NCBI RefSeq assembly: GCF_000312445.1
Contig: NZ_HE997185.1
Span: 1 to 64,000, forward strand
DNA from: Phocaeicola abscessus CCUG 55929
GTDB lineage: Bacteria; Bacteroidota; Bacteroidia; Bacteroidales; Bacteroidaceae
DNA: 64,000 bases
Direction: 5' to 3'
Part shown: positions 8,234-17,263 of the stretch, piece by piece
Numbering within the stretch: position 1 is the first letter of the stretch
How the letters are laid out: each line of letters opens with the position of its first letter
Translations under genes and position numbers: made by a program
Notes under the pieces: model-generated
What the model saw: the letters and a program-made list of their open reading frames with translations, nothing else
Database searches by the model: none
Told to the model about the DNA's origin: nothing

Positions 8234-10819
8234 ATGCAGGAACAAGACAGAATCATAAAAGTAAACATCGACGAGGAAATGAAGTCATCGTATATCGATT
8301 ATTCCATGTCGGTAATCGTAGCGCGTGCCCTCCCGGATGTTCGTGACGGATTTAAACCTGTTCACCGTCGTATCCTTTATGGGATGATGGAGTTGGGTAA
8401 TACATCCGATAAACCATATAAAAAATCAGCGAGAATAGTAGGAGAGGTCCTCGGAAAATATCATCCGCATGGCGACTCCTCCGTCTATGGCGCCCTGGTA
8501 CGCTTGGCACAGAATTGGGCGATGCGTTATCCTTTAGTAGACGGGCAAGGCAACTTCGGTTCCATCGATGGCGACAGCGCAGCGGCCATGCGTTATACGG
8601 AGGCCCGTTTAAGGCCGATCGGAGAAGACATGATGCAGGATTTATATAAAGATACTGTAGACATGGTCAACAATTTTGACGATACGCTCAAAGAGCCTAC
8701 CGTGATGCCCACCCGTATACCTAATCTATTAGTGAACGGAGCTTCGGGCATTGCGGTCGGTATGGCAACGAATATGCCTACCCATAACCTTTCGGAAGTG
8801 ATCGACGGGTGCATCGCCTATATCGATGATAATGACATTGATGTGGCCGGATTGATGAAATATGTGAAAGCTCCGGATTTTCCGACAGGAGGCTTTATCT
8901 ATGGCATTGGCGGTGTCCGCGACGCATACGAAACCGGTAAGGGCAGAATTGTCATGAGAGCTAACACGGAAATCGAAAGCGAAGAAACTCACGATAAGAT
9001 CATCGTACATGAAATACCTTATAATGTAAACAAAAAAGAGCTCATTGAAAATATCGCTACGTTGGTCAGTGACAAAAAGATTGAAGGAATAGCTTATGTA
9101 AACGATGAATCCGACCGCGAAGGCATGCGTATCGTCATCGACATAAAACGGGATGCCAACGCCAACGTCGTTTTGAACAAATTGTTTAAAATGACTGCTT
9201 TGCAATCGACTTTCAGCGTAAATAATATCGCTTTGGTGCACGGACGTCCGAAATGTTTGAATCTGAAAGATCTGATCAAAAATTTCGTAGCACACAGACA
9301 CGATGTCGTTGTCCGACGTACCCGATACGACCTGCAAAAAGCTCGGGAACGTGCGCATATTCTCGAAGGGTTGATTATCGCGTGCGATAATATCGACGAA
9401 GTGGTCCGCCTCATCCGCGCCTCGAAAACTCCCCAGGAAGCAGTGGAAAACTTGTGCAAACGTTTTGAATTGGACGATGTCCAGGCCAAAGCTATCGTCG
9501 AGATGCGCTTACGCCAATTGACCGGCCTGTCCCAAGACCAACTGCATGCCGAATACAACGAATTGGAGAGACAGATTGCCTATTTCGAGCAAATCCTTTC
9601 AGATCCGGAACTTTGCAAAAAAGTGATCAAGGACGAGCTCCTCGAAATCAAAGAGAAATATGGCGACGCTCGTCGTACGGAAATCAGATACGATGCGGAC
9701 GACAGCTTCAACCCGGAAGACTTTTACGCTGACGATAACATGGTTATTACCATCTCCCACATGGGATATATCAAACGTACTCCCTTAGCTGATTTCCGTA
9801 CTCAGAATAGAGGAGGAGTCGGTTCCAAAGGTAGCGAAACCCGTGATTCCGATTTTGTAGAACATATCTACCCTGCAACCATGCACAACACGATGATGTT
9901 CTTTACCAAAAAAGGCAGATGTTTCTGGCTAAAAGTATATGAAATTCCCGAAGGCACAAAGACTTCTAAAGGGCGCGCCATCCAAAACGTATTGAATATT
10001 GAAGCCGGCGATGCGGTGACAGCCTATATCCGTATCAAGGATTTGACCGATACTGATTACATCCACAGTCACTGCTTGATGTTCTGTACGCGCCAGGGCA
10101 TCGTAAAGAAGACTTTATTAGAGCAATATTCTCGTCCTCGTACAAACGGTATCAACGCCATTAATATCCTGCCGGGAGATGAGGTGATCGACGTCTGTCT
10201 GACGCTTCGCGAAGATGAAATTATTATCGCTAACAAAAATGGTCGGGCTATTCGTTTCAATGAACGTACGGTCCGTATGATGGGACGTACCGCAACAGGG
10301 GTACACGGAATGAGGTTGGACGATGCGAACGATGCGGTAGTCGGGATGGTCCGCATTAAAGATTCCCAGCAGGAGACAATCATGGTCGTATCTGAACAAG
10401 GATATGGAAAACGTTCGGAAATAGCGGATTATCGCTTGACTAATCGGGGTGGGAAAGGTGTCAAAACGCTGAATATCACGGATAAGACCGGTAAACTCAT
10501 TGCTATTAAGGCAGTAACGAACGATCACGATCTGATGATCATTAATAAGTCGGGAATTACCATTCGCTTGAAATTGGCTGATGTCAGGATCATGGGACGC
10601 GCTACCCAAGGCGTCCGTCTTATCAATCTGGAAAAACGGAATGACGAAATTGCATCCGTTTGCAAAGTCAATTCTGAAGCAAATGAAGACAAGATGGAAG
10701 AAGATGTGGAAGAGCCCAATAGGGCAACAACGGTACAACCGTCTATCAACGAAAACAAGATCGGAGAAAAAGATGACGACAAGGATGAAAATAACAATCA
10801 TAATAAAATCAACAATTAA
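8234..10819 (+). CDS. gyrA: DNA gyrase subunit A
   Basis: GyrA is the breakage-reunion subunit of gyrase, which introduces negative supercoils with GyrB. The start at 8234 gives the standard N-terminus [20 protein letters not shown]; the 55 codons before it in frame are non-coding leader. The active-site tyrosine is Y121 in AMRYTEAR. The C-terminal beta-pinwheel has [11 protein letters not shown] in its first blade (the GyrA-box position) and TNRGGKG in a later one. A charged tail of about 50 residues, rich in D, E, K and N, ends the 861-residue protein. In the quinolone pocket the residues equivalent to E. coli S83 and D87 are S82 and G86. Confidence 0.96.
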   Translation: MQEQDRIIKVNIDEEMKSSYIDYSMSVIVARALPDVRDGFKPVHRRILYGMMELGNTSDKPYKKSARIVGEVLGKYHPHGDSSVYGALVRLAQNWAMRYPLVDGQGNFGSIDGDSAAAMRYTEARLRPIGEDMMQDLYKDTVDMVNNFDDTLKEPTVMPTRIPNLLVNGASGIAVGMATNMPTHNLSEVIDGCIAYIDDNDIDVAGLMKYVKAPDFPTGGFIYGIGGVRDAYETGKGRIVMRANTEIESEETHDKIIVHEIPYNVNKKELIENIATLVSDKKIEGIAYVNDESDREGMRIVIDIKRDANANVVLNKLFKMTALQSTFSVNNIALVHGRPKCLNLKDLIKNFVAHRHDVVVRRTRYDLQKARERAHILEGLIIACDNIDEVVRLIRASKTPQEAVENLCKRFELDDVQAKAIVEMRLRQLTGLSQDQLHAEYNELERQIAYFEQILSDPELCKKVIKDELLEIKEKYGDARRTEIRYDADDSFNPEDFYADDNMVITISHMGYIKRTPLADFRTQNRGGVGSKGSETRDSDFVEHIYPATMHNTMMFFTKKGRCFWLKVYEIPEGTKTSKGRAIQNVLNIEAGDAVTAYIRIKDLTDTDYIHSHCLMFCTRQGIVKKTLLEQYSRPRTNGINAINILPGDEVIDVCLTLREDEIIIANKNGRAIRFNERTVRMMGRTATGVHGMRLDDANDAVVGMVRIKDSQQETIMVVSEQGYGKRSEIADYRLTNRGGKGVKTLNITDKTGKLIAIKAVTNDHDLMIINKSGITIRLKLADVRIMGRATQGVRLINLEKRNDEIASVCKVNSEANEDKMEEDVEEPNRATTVQPSINENKIGEKDDDKDENNNHNKINN

Positions 10820-10831
10820 ATCCACACAATT

Positions 10832-12052
10832 ATGAAGAAGGTATTATTTACAGTGGCTTTATTAGTAATCGGAACTTTTGCTTACGCTCAAGTTAGCGTA
10901 ATAAAAGAAGCTAAAAGTTTGAAGAACGATCCTGAAAAAGCAGCGACTGCCATTCTGCCTGCTTTGACTGATCCTGAGACGGCAAATAATCCCGAGACAT
11001 GGAAAATGGCTGGAGATTTCCAGAAAGCGATCTATGACAGTGAAAATATGAAATTATTTTTACCTAATCAGACGGCGGATACCACCAAGCTGTATAATAG
11101 CTTGGTAAACATGTTCGAGTATTACTTGAAAGCCGATAAAGTAGAGCAGGCAGCCGTTCAGAGCGGCGCTTTGAAAAAAGCAAAACTCCATAAGAAATTA
11201 GCTGAGGAATTAAAGAAAGTTCGCATCAACCTCGTCAACGGGGGGGCAGACGCTTATAATAAAGGAGATTATCAAAGTGCCTTAAAATATTTCGGCATGT
11301 TTGTCGATACGGGCGAAGATCCCTTGTTCGCCGAGGATACTGCTGTTAAAAACGACACGTTGAATGCATTGTATGCCAATTATGCCGTTTTAGCTGCCCA
11401 GATGCTAAACGATAAAGATGACGTTATGAAATACGGTGCTATCGGCAAAAATGACAAAGAGGAAGGATATCGCTCATTAATGTTTCTGGCTGAAGCTTAT
11501 GGGGACAGAGAGACCGGCGATTCGACCAAATGGTTGGAAACGATCAAAGAGGGTTTCCAAAGATTTCCGAAACAAGATTACTTTGTAGGTAATTTAATGG
11601 ATAATTATATCCGTAAAGGCCAGATTGACGAAGGTTTGAATCAGATTGACCAACTCCTTGCACAGCAAGGAGAAACTTCGTATTTACTTTATGTAAAAGG
11701 AGTCTTACAATATGAAAAGAAAGATTATTCCAATGCTGAAAGTACTTTCAACAAAATCATTGCTCTCGATAAGGAACTTCTTCCAGAAGCCAATGCCAAA
11801 ATAGGTGATTGCTATTTCTTCCCGGCGCAAGCCATTGTGGAAGAAAATTCAAAAATTGCCATCGACGATCCGAATTATAACGCCAATGAAGCGAAGATCA
11901 AAGATTTGTATGAGAAAGCATTGCCACATTACCTGAAGGCAAAAGAATTGGCTCCGGACAAAAAACAGTTATGGGGAAATTATTTGCTGAATATTTATTG
12001 GAAGTTGAATAAGTCGGAATACGATGCGCTATCTAAGGAATTGGATATCTGA
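10832..12052 (+). CDS. Secreted tetratricopeptide-repeat protein
   Basis: This is a 406-residue protein with a signal peptide (MKKVLFTVALLVIGTFAYAQ, cleavage after AYA). Helical TPR-like repeats follow, for example AYNKGDYQSALKYFGMF near 140 and YEKKDYSNAESTFNKII near 290. Such periplasmic or surface TPR proteins are scaffolds and have no known reaction. The gene starts 12 bases after gyrA and shares its terminator, so the two are probably co-transcribed. I know no functional reason for that pairing. Confidence 0.8.
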   Translation: MKKVLFTVALLVIGTFAYAQVSVIKEAKSLKNDPEKAATAILPALTDPETANNPETWKMAGDFQKAIYDSENMKLFLPNQTADTTKLYNSLVNMFEYYLKADKVEQAAVQSGALKKAKLHKKLAEELKKVRINLVNGGADAYNKGDYQSALKYFGMFVDTGEDPLFAEDTAVKNDTLNALYANYAVLAAQMLNDKDDVMKYGAIGKNDKEEGYRSLMFLAEAYGDRETGDSTKWLETIKEGFQRFPKQDYFVGNLMDNYIRKGQIDEGLNQIDQLLAQQGETSYLLYVKGVLQYEKKDYSNAESTFNKIIALDKELLPEANAKIGDCYFFPAQAIVEENSKIAIDDPNYNANEAKIKDLYEKALPHYLKAKELAPDKKQLWGNYLLNIYWKLNKSEYDALSKELDI

Positions 12053-12076
12053 TAAGAGCGTATGATAAGTATGCAT

Positions 12077-12119
12077 AAGAGGCCTTGATCTTCGGATCGA
12101 GGCCTCTTCGTTATTTTTT
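12077..12119 (+). terminator. Intrinsic terminator of the gyrA-TPR operon
   Basis: A 14-bp stem (AAGAGGCCTTGATC / GATCGAGGCCTCTT, one G-T pair) around a TTCG loop is followed by a T-rich run ending at 12119. Confidence 0.93.
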
Positions 12120-12333
12120 ATAATCAATATTATGTTTAATTATAAATGGTGAAATTATTTTCGTAGTCAGAATGTTCATTATCTCCCACACCCGCACTAC
12201 CACAACCTTTGTACAGATCCTGTCGACCTTTCCATATTCAGATGAAAAAATCCATTAAATAATCATTAAATCCTCACAAATACCGCTTTTTATTACCCGA
12301 CTTATTCTTTTTTTACTTTACTTTGTATTCTGA

Positions 12334-12365
12334 TTTGGATAGAAAATGAAAAAATGACATCTTTG
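12334..12365 (+). promoter_or_regulatory. Promoter of the envelope (LptC) cluster
   Basis: A -33 TTTG at 12334-12337 is separated by exactly 20 bases from CATCTTTG at 12358-12365, a one-mismatch match to TAnnTTTG. The rest of the 12120-12412 gap is AT-rich, with no gene seen. Confidence 0.75.
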
Positions 12366-12382
12366 CAAATAAATTTATTTGC
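12365..12382. repeat. 18-bp perfect palindrome at the start of the envelope-cluster transcript
   Basis: GCAAATAAATTTATTTGC reads the same on both strands. It begins on the last base of the -7 element, so it covers the predicted start of transcription and could be an operator or a 5' hairpin. Confidence 0.7.
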
Positions 12383-12412
12383 TTTTGCAAGATAAGATAA
12401 GAATATTAACTA

Positions 12413-13711
12413 ATGATCGATTATAAAAGACTGATAAGTGCTTTGCTTTTAAATACATTGGTTTTGATGGCTTTTGCACAGAATGGTGTGTCGCCGAGCA
12501 CTAATTCACCTTACACCCGGTATGGATTTGGTCTGTTGTCGGACCAAGGGTTCGGTAATAATAAAGCTATGGGAGGAATCGGCTACGGTTTACGTAATGG
12601 TTTTCATATAAACGTCTCTAATCCAGCCTCCTATTCGGCAGTCGATTCATTAACTTTTATATTCGATACGGGGTTCTCTCTTCAGAATGCAAATTTTAAA
12701 GAGAATAATATGAAGGCGAACGTAAAAAATGCGAGTTTCGATTATGTAGCCGTGCAATACCGATTGTATAAAAGATTAGGTATGACGGTTGGTTTTGTAC
12801 CTTATTCTACCGTAGGATATAATTTTCAAACTGCCAAAAACCTCGTAGATGAGCATACGAATGCGAGCGTCACGTCCACTTCAAGCTATGACGGTAGTGG
12901 TGGCATACAACAAGTTTTCGTAGGTTTGGGATATAACCTGTTAAAGAATTTATCGATAGGTTTCAATGCCTCTTATCTTTATGGAGACATCGATCATTCC
13001 GTTTCGACGAGCTTTAGCAATGCGAATGCTTATATCAGCGTAAAAAGCGACGAAATTGCCGTTCGAGACTATAAATTGGACTTGGGGCTGCAATACACAT
13101 TGAATATGAACAAGGATCATAAATTGACTATCGGCGCTATTTATGGCTTGGGCCACAAAATGAATGCAAAAGGGTATCGTTATAATGAGTTGAAAATGAA
13201 CAATAACGGCAGTTTAGTTACCCTTACCTATTCCGGTGACACCATAAGAAGAGGATTCGAATTGCCCAAGACATTAGGTGCCGGCTTTACCTATAATTAT
13301 AAAGATAAATTGACTATAGGTGCTGATTTCACCTTTCAGCAATGGGGGGATACCTCGTTTTTCGGCGAGAAAAATCAGCTGACCAATCGTAAAAAGCTAT
13401 CCGCGGGCCTTGAATATCTTCCCGATAAAATCGGGAGAAGTTATTATAAAAGAATTTATTATAGAACGGGAGCCTATTACTCAGAGCCCTACACCAAAAT
13501 TAACGGTCAACGCGGAGCACAAGAGTATGGCGTTAGCATAGGAGTAGGTTTGCCTATATTTTTATATAACTACAAATCATTCCTGAACCTTTCCGGACAG
13601 TATGTCCACGTCAAGCCCAAAGTAAGCGGAATGCTGGAGGAAAACTATTTGAGGATCAATATCGGACTCACATTTAACGAACGTTGGTTTATGAAATGGA
13701 AAGTCGATTAA
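12413..13711 (+). CDS. Outer-membrane beta-barrel protein, function unknown
   Basis: The 432-residue product has a signal peptide ending AFAQ, followed by SPYTRYGFGLLSDQGFGNNKAMGGIGYGLR and a long run of alternating aromatic/polar strands ending in a strand with a terminal aromatic (ERWFMKWKVD). This is the pattern of an OmpP1/FadL- or PorV-like barrel, although I cannot assign it to a transport family. It is the first gene of a block with TPR, LptC, CNNM and PPIase genes. That block is conserved in Bacteroidales and suggests a role in envelope assembly. Confidence 0.75.
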   Translation: MIDYKRLISALLLNTLVLMAFAQNGVSPSTNSPYTRYGFGLLSDQGFGNNKAMGGIGYGLRNGFHINVSNPASYSAVDSLTFIFDTGFSLQNANFKENNMKANVKNASFDYVAVQYRLYKRLGMTVGFVPYSTVGYNFQTAKNLVDEHTNASVTSTSSYDGSGGIQQVFVGLGYNLLKNLSIGFNASYLYGDIDHSVSTSFSNANAYISVKSDEIAVRDYKLDLGLQYTLNMNKDHKLTIGAIYGLGHKMNAKGYRYNELKMNNNGSLVTLTYSGDTIRRGFELPKTLGAGFTYNYKDKLTIGADFTFQQWGDTSFFGEKNQLTNRKKLSAGLEYLPDKIGRSYYKRIYYRTGAYYSEPYTKINGQRGAQEYGVSIGVGLPIFLYNYKSFLNLSGQYVHVKPKVSGMLEENYLRINIGLTFNERWFMKWKVD

Positions 13712-13756
13712 TACGGAAATTGCTGTAGAATTTAATTAATAAATAATTATATGACG

Positions 13757-15112
13757 ATGAAAATAAAGACTTTTACGGCATTGTTCATGCTATCTGTGGG
13801 TGCGACAAATGCTTTGGCTCAAACAGGAGCATCTGATGGTTCTCGTTTCGGTCACGGTGAAGATAGTCTAAGATGTTTGCAGAATATCAGCATCTATACG
13901 GAATATGTGAAGACCGAAAACTTTAAAGACGCTTACACCCCTTGGAAAAGTGTATTTAATGAAGCGCCTTGGGCTCAGTCGGCTACTTACACGAATGGGG
14001 CAAAGATCATGCGTTGGTTCATCGCTAACGAACAGGATGCCGCAAAGCGGAAAGCTTATTTCGATGAATTGATGAAAATTTATGATCAACGTCTTCAATA
14101 CCTGGATAATCTGAATGCGATTGTAAAAACTCCGGTAACAAAAGGATCGGTTATCGGACTGAAGGCCCACGACTACTATACGATGGGATGTCCGGACTTG
14201 AAAGTTGCCTATAACCTGTACAAAGAATCGATTGAAGAAGAGAAAGCCAGAAGCGATTATTATGTTTTAACCGAATTCATCGATATTTCGGCAAAATTAG
14301 TCAAAGAGGATGAAAATCATAAAGAACAATTCATTCAAGACTATCTGACAGCTTCAAATCTGGCTGATGAAGCGTATAAGGCAGAAACGAATGCATCGAA
14401 GAAAAACCTAATGAAACAGACTAAAGAAAATATCGACGCTTACTTCATCAACAGCGGTGTCGCGACTTGTGACAACTTACAGACAATCTATGCTCCGAAA
14501 GTCGAAGCTAACAAAACCAATATCGATTACCTGAAACAAGTCATAAGCGTGATGCAAATGTTAGGCTGTACGGAACAAGACGCGTATTTCGCCGCCTCCG
14601 AAGCTGCCCATGCGATTGAACCGACTGCGGCCACCGCCTTAGGATGCGGTTATATGTACTATAAAAAAGGAGATTTGGATAAGTGCTTAAGTTATTTCGA
14701 TCAAGCACTCGACTTGGAAGCGGATGCTATGAAGAAAAGCGACATCGCTTATAAGACTGCCGTCATCCTCCTCTCAAAGAACCTGTTGAGCCGCGCTAAA
14801 CAATATGCGCTGAAAGCTATCAGCTTGGACGGTAACAATGGCAAACCCCATCTGTTAATTGCCCAGATGTATGCGCAAAGTCCGCGTTGGAGCGATGAAA
14901 ATGCGTTGAATATGTGTACCTATTTTGCTGCTATCGACAGATGTCAGCGCGCTAAGTCCGTCGATCCCAGCGTAACGGAAGAAGCAAACAAATTGATCAG
15001 TACTTATTCCCGCCATACCCCCAAGGATGAAGACTTGTTCTTCCTGGGCCTGAAAAAAGGTGACTCCGTCACTATCGGCGGTTGGATCGGCGAAACCACC
15101 ACCATCAGATGA
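13757..15112 (+). CDS. Secreted tetratricopeptide-repeat protein of the LptC cluster
   Basis: This 451-residue protein has a signal peptide ending NALAQ and TPR-like helices, the clearest at about residues 300-370 (CGYMYYKKGDLDKCLSYFDQAL, then LLSRAKQYALKAISLD). I took the second of two close ATGs (13757 rather than 13751) because it gives a standard signal peptide. Its stop overlaps the lptC start in an ATGA, which implies translational coupling. It is probably a periplasmic or outer-membrane-associated scaffold; the exact role is unknown. Confidence 0.78.
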   Translation: MKIKTFTALFMLSVGATNALAQTGASDGSRFGHGEDSLRCLQNISIYTEYVKTENFKDAYTPWKSVFNEAPWAQSATYTNGAKIMRWFIANEQDAAKRKAYFDELMKIYDQRLQYLDNLNAIVKTPVTKGSVIGLKAHDYYTMGCPDLKVAYNLYKESIEEEKARSDYYVLTEFIDISAKLVKEDENHKEQFIQDYLTASNLADEAYKAETNASKKNLMKQTKENIDAYFINSGVATCDNLQTIYAPKVEANKTNIDYLKQVISVMQMLGCTEQDAYFAASEAAHAIEPTAATALGCGYMYYKKGDLDKCLSYFDQALDLEADAMKKSDIAYKTAVILLSKNLLSRAKQYALKAISLDGNNGKPHLLIAQMYAQSPRWSDENALNMCTYFAAIDRCQRAKSVDPSVTEEANKLISTYSRHTPKDEDLFFLGLKKGDSVTIGGWIGETTTIR

Positions 15113-15891
15113 TGAAGCATACGGTAAACATATCAAAACCCTACCCTGCCATCTTACACATAACAGTTGCTTGTTGGGCGACTGTTATGTTCATTTTATC
15201 GCCCTCGTGTTCCAACAAAGATGAAAACTTGGCTAAATCTATTTCGAAGGAAGACACTATCGCTACGATGGAGACGTTGGGAGTTACCACCTATATCTCC
15301 GATTCCGGACTGATCCGATATAAAATTGTTGCTGAAAAGTGGGACGTATTCGATAAAAAGAATCCTCCTTATTGGGCTTTCGAACGAGGCATATACTTGG
15401 AAAAATTCGATACCCTATTTCATATCGACGCCAATATCAAAGCCGACACAGCCTATTATTTCAACAGGAAAAAACTATGGGAATTACGGAGCAATGTACA
15501 CCTCCAGAATTTACAAGGCGATAAATTCGATACGCAACTGCTATTCTGGGATGAAGAAAAACAAAAGATCTATTCTAATAAATACATCCGTATAGAACGA
15601 GCCGATCAAAGCGAGATCAGCGGCCAATACGGATTCGAATCGAATCAGCAACTTACAGAATATACGATATATAACAACTCCGGCATCTTTACTGTCAGCA
15701 ACGCAGCTAACGACAGTACTCAAACTTCGGAATCCGCTGCCGAGACAAATGTCGAAAATGCTCCGGACAGCTTGAATACCAGACCTTCGAGCATGGCCAG
15801 GCCATCGATAAGGAAAAATTATGACGACAAGCTCCGTCCTCCAGTCGATACGATAAGAACGAATCCCTCTCAACAACCTAAAAGAGAATAA
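15109..15891 (+). CDS. lptC: LPS export system component LptC
   Basis: LptC links the inner-membrane LptBFG transporter to the periplasmic LptA bridge. The 260-residue product has a lipoprotein-like N-terminus (LSPSC near residue 32) in place of the plain membrane anchor of E. coli LptC. It is followed by a beta-rich LptC/OstA-type fold with repeated strands such as TAYYFNRKKLWELRSNVHL and TQLLFWDEEKQKIYSNKYIRI, the usual LptC motif area. A low-complexity Ser/Pro/Arg tail of about 60 residues follows. It overlaps the preceding gene by four bases, and the next gene starts two bases after its stop. Confidence 0.82.
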   Translation: MMKHTVNISKPYPAILHITVACWATVMFILSPSCSNKDENLAKSISKEDTIATMETLGVTTYISDSGLIRYKIVAEKWDVFDKKNPPYWAFERGIYLEKFDTLFHIDANIKADTAYYFNRKKLWELRSNVHLQNLQGDKFDTQLLFWDEEKQKIYSNKYIRIERADQSEISGQYGFESNQQLTEYTIYNNSGIFTVSNAANDSTQTSESAAETNVENAPDSLNTRPSSMARPSIRKNYDDKLRPPVDTIRTNPSQQPKRE

Positions 15892-15892
15892 T

Positions 15893-17152
15893 ATGATGAA
15901 TCTTGTTGTAGAATTGCTGATCACCATGACTTTTTCGGCATTCTTCTCGGGAATGGAAATCGCTTTTGTGTCCTCGAACAAGCTTCGTTTCGAGATGGAT
16001 AAGAGCAACAGCATCACTTCGCGTATTCTTTCCGTGTTTTATAAAAATCCCAACAATTTCATTTCCACCATGTTAGTGGGAAATAATATAGCGTTGGTCA
16101 TCTATGGCATCCTAATGGCCAAACTGATAGATTACCATTTGTTGCAAGGCCTCATTCAAAACGACTTTTTCAGAGTTTTGATCGAGACGATCATATCCAC
16201 TTTAATCATTCTGGTGACAGGAGAATTCATGCCCAAGACACTATTCAAAATCAACCCGAATCTGACCTTAAGTATCTTTGCTCTACCCGCGTACTTTTGT
16301 TATATCATCCTCTACCCTATCAGCAAATTCGCTGCCGGCGTATCCGGCATCTTTTTACGCCTCCTGGGCACGAAAGTAAATAAAGAAGACAGTGATAAAG
16401 CCTTTTCAAAAGTCGATTTAAACTATTTCATCCAAAGCAGCATCGATGAGAAGGATAAAAAGGAAGAGATAGATACGGATATCCAGATTTTCCAAAATGC
16501 GCTTGACTTCACGAATGTGAAAATCCGCGACTGCATGGTGCCGCGAACCGAAATCGTAGCCGTTCCATACGAGGCATCTATCGATGAACTGATGGATCGC
16601 TTCGTAGAAAGCGGTATCAGCAAGATCATCATATTCAGGGATAATCTGGATCATATCATCGGTTATATCCACTCTTCGGAAATGTTCCGTAATCCGAAAG
16701 CATGGAAAGATAATATCCGCAAGCTCCCTATCGTGCCGGAAACCATGGGGGCTCACAAGTTATTGAAACTGTTTATCCAGCAAAAGAGATCGCTGGCGGT
16801 GGTCGTAGACGAATTCGGGGGTACCAGCGGCATTATCGCTTTGGAAGATTTGGTAGAAGAGATTTTCGGAGATATCGAAGATGAACACGACACGAGCAAT
16901 TACATTGCAAAGGCTTTGGGAAACAACGAATACATACTTTCCGGACGACTCGAAATAGAAAAAGTCAACGAACTCTTTTCGTTAGACTTGCCCGAGAGCG
17001 ACGAATACCAGACCATCGCCGGACTCATTCTGAATCACTATCAAAGTTTCCCCAAACTGCACGAAGTCATCACCATAGGCAAATTCCAATTTAAAATCGT
17101 CACGGTCTCGTCAACCCGTATCGAATTGGTCCGACTTAAAGTGGAGGAATGA
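15893..17152 (+). CDS. CNNM/CorC-family membrane protein (DUF21-CBS-CorC_HlyC)
   Basis: The 419 residues comprise a DUF21/CNNM transmembrane domain with SGMEIAFVSSNK (about 20-31) and ISTMLVGNNIALV, a CBS pair beginning CMVPRTEIVAVP with VVVDEFGGTSGIIALEDLVEEIFGDI, and a C-terminal CorC_HlyC (FAD-binding-like) domain. The family is linked to Mg2+ and divalent cation efflux; the older name haemolysin is misleading. It is the distal partner of lptC and paralogous to the gldE product at 28110-29489. Confidence 0.88.
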   Translation: MMNLVVELLITMTFSAFFSGMEIAFVSSNKLRFEMDKSNSITSRILSVFYKNPNNFISTMLVGNNIALVIYGILMAKLIDYHLLQGLIQNDFFRVLIETIISTLIILVTGEFMPKTLFKINPNLTLSIFALPAYFCYIILYPISKFAAGVSGIFLRLLGTKVNKEDSDKAFSKVDLNYFIQSSIDEKDKKEEIDTDIQIFQNALDFTNVKIRDCMVPRTEIVAVPYEASIDELMDRFVESGISKIIIFRDNLDHIIGYIHSSEMFRNPKAWKDNIRKLPIVPETMGAHKLLKLFIQQKRSLAVVVDEFGGTSGIIALEDLVEEIFGDIEDEHDTSNYIAKALGNNEYILSGRLEIEKVNELFSLDLPESDEYQTIAGLILNHYQSFPKLHEVITIGKFQFKIVTVSSTRIELVRLKVEE

Positions 17153-17200
17153 GCCGAGACTTTTTCAGCCAAAAAGTAGTTAGTAAAATTCTTTTTTTTG

Positions 17201-17208
17201 TATCTTTG
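17201..17208 (+). promoter_or_regulatory. -7 element (TATCTTTG) of the ppiD-like gene
   Basis: An exact TAnnTTTG match, 56 bases before the ATG at 17264. It allows this gene to be expressed independently of the lptC operon. Confidence 0.6.
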
Positions 17209-17263
17209 GCGCAATTTACGAATCTCTAATAAAAGAAACGATAATAAAAATTTAATTGATAAA

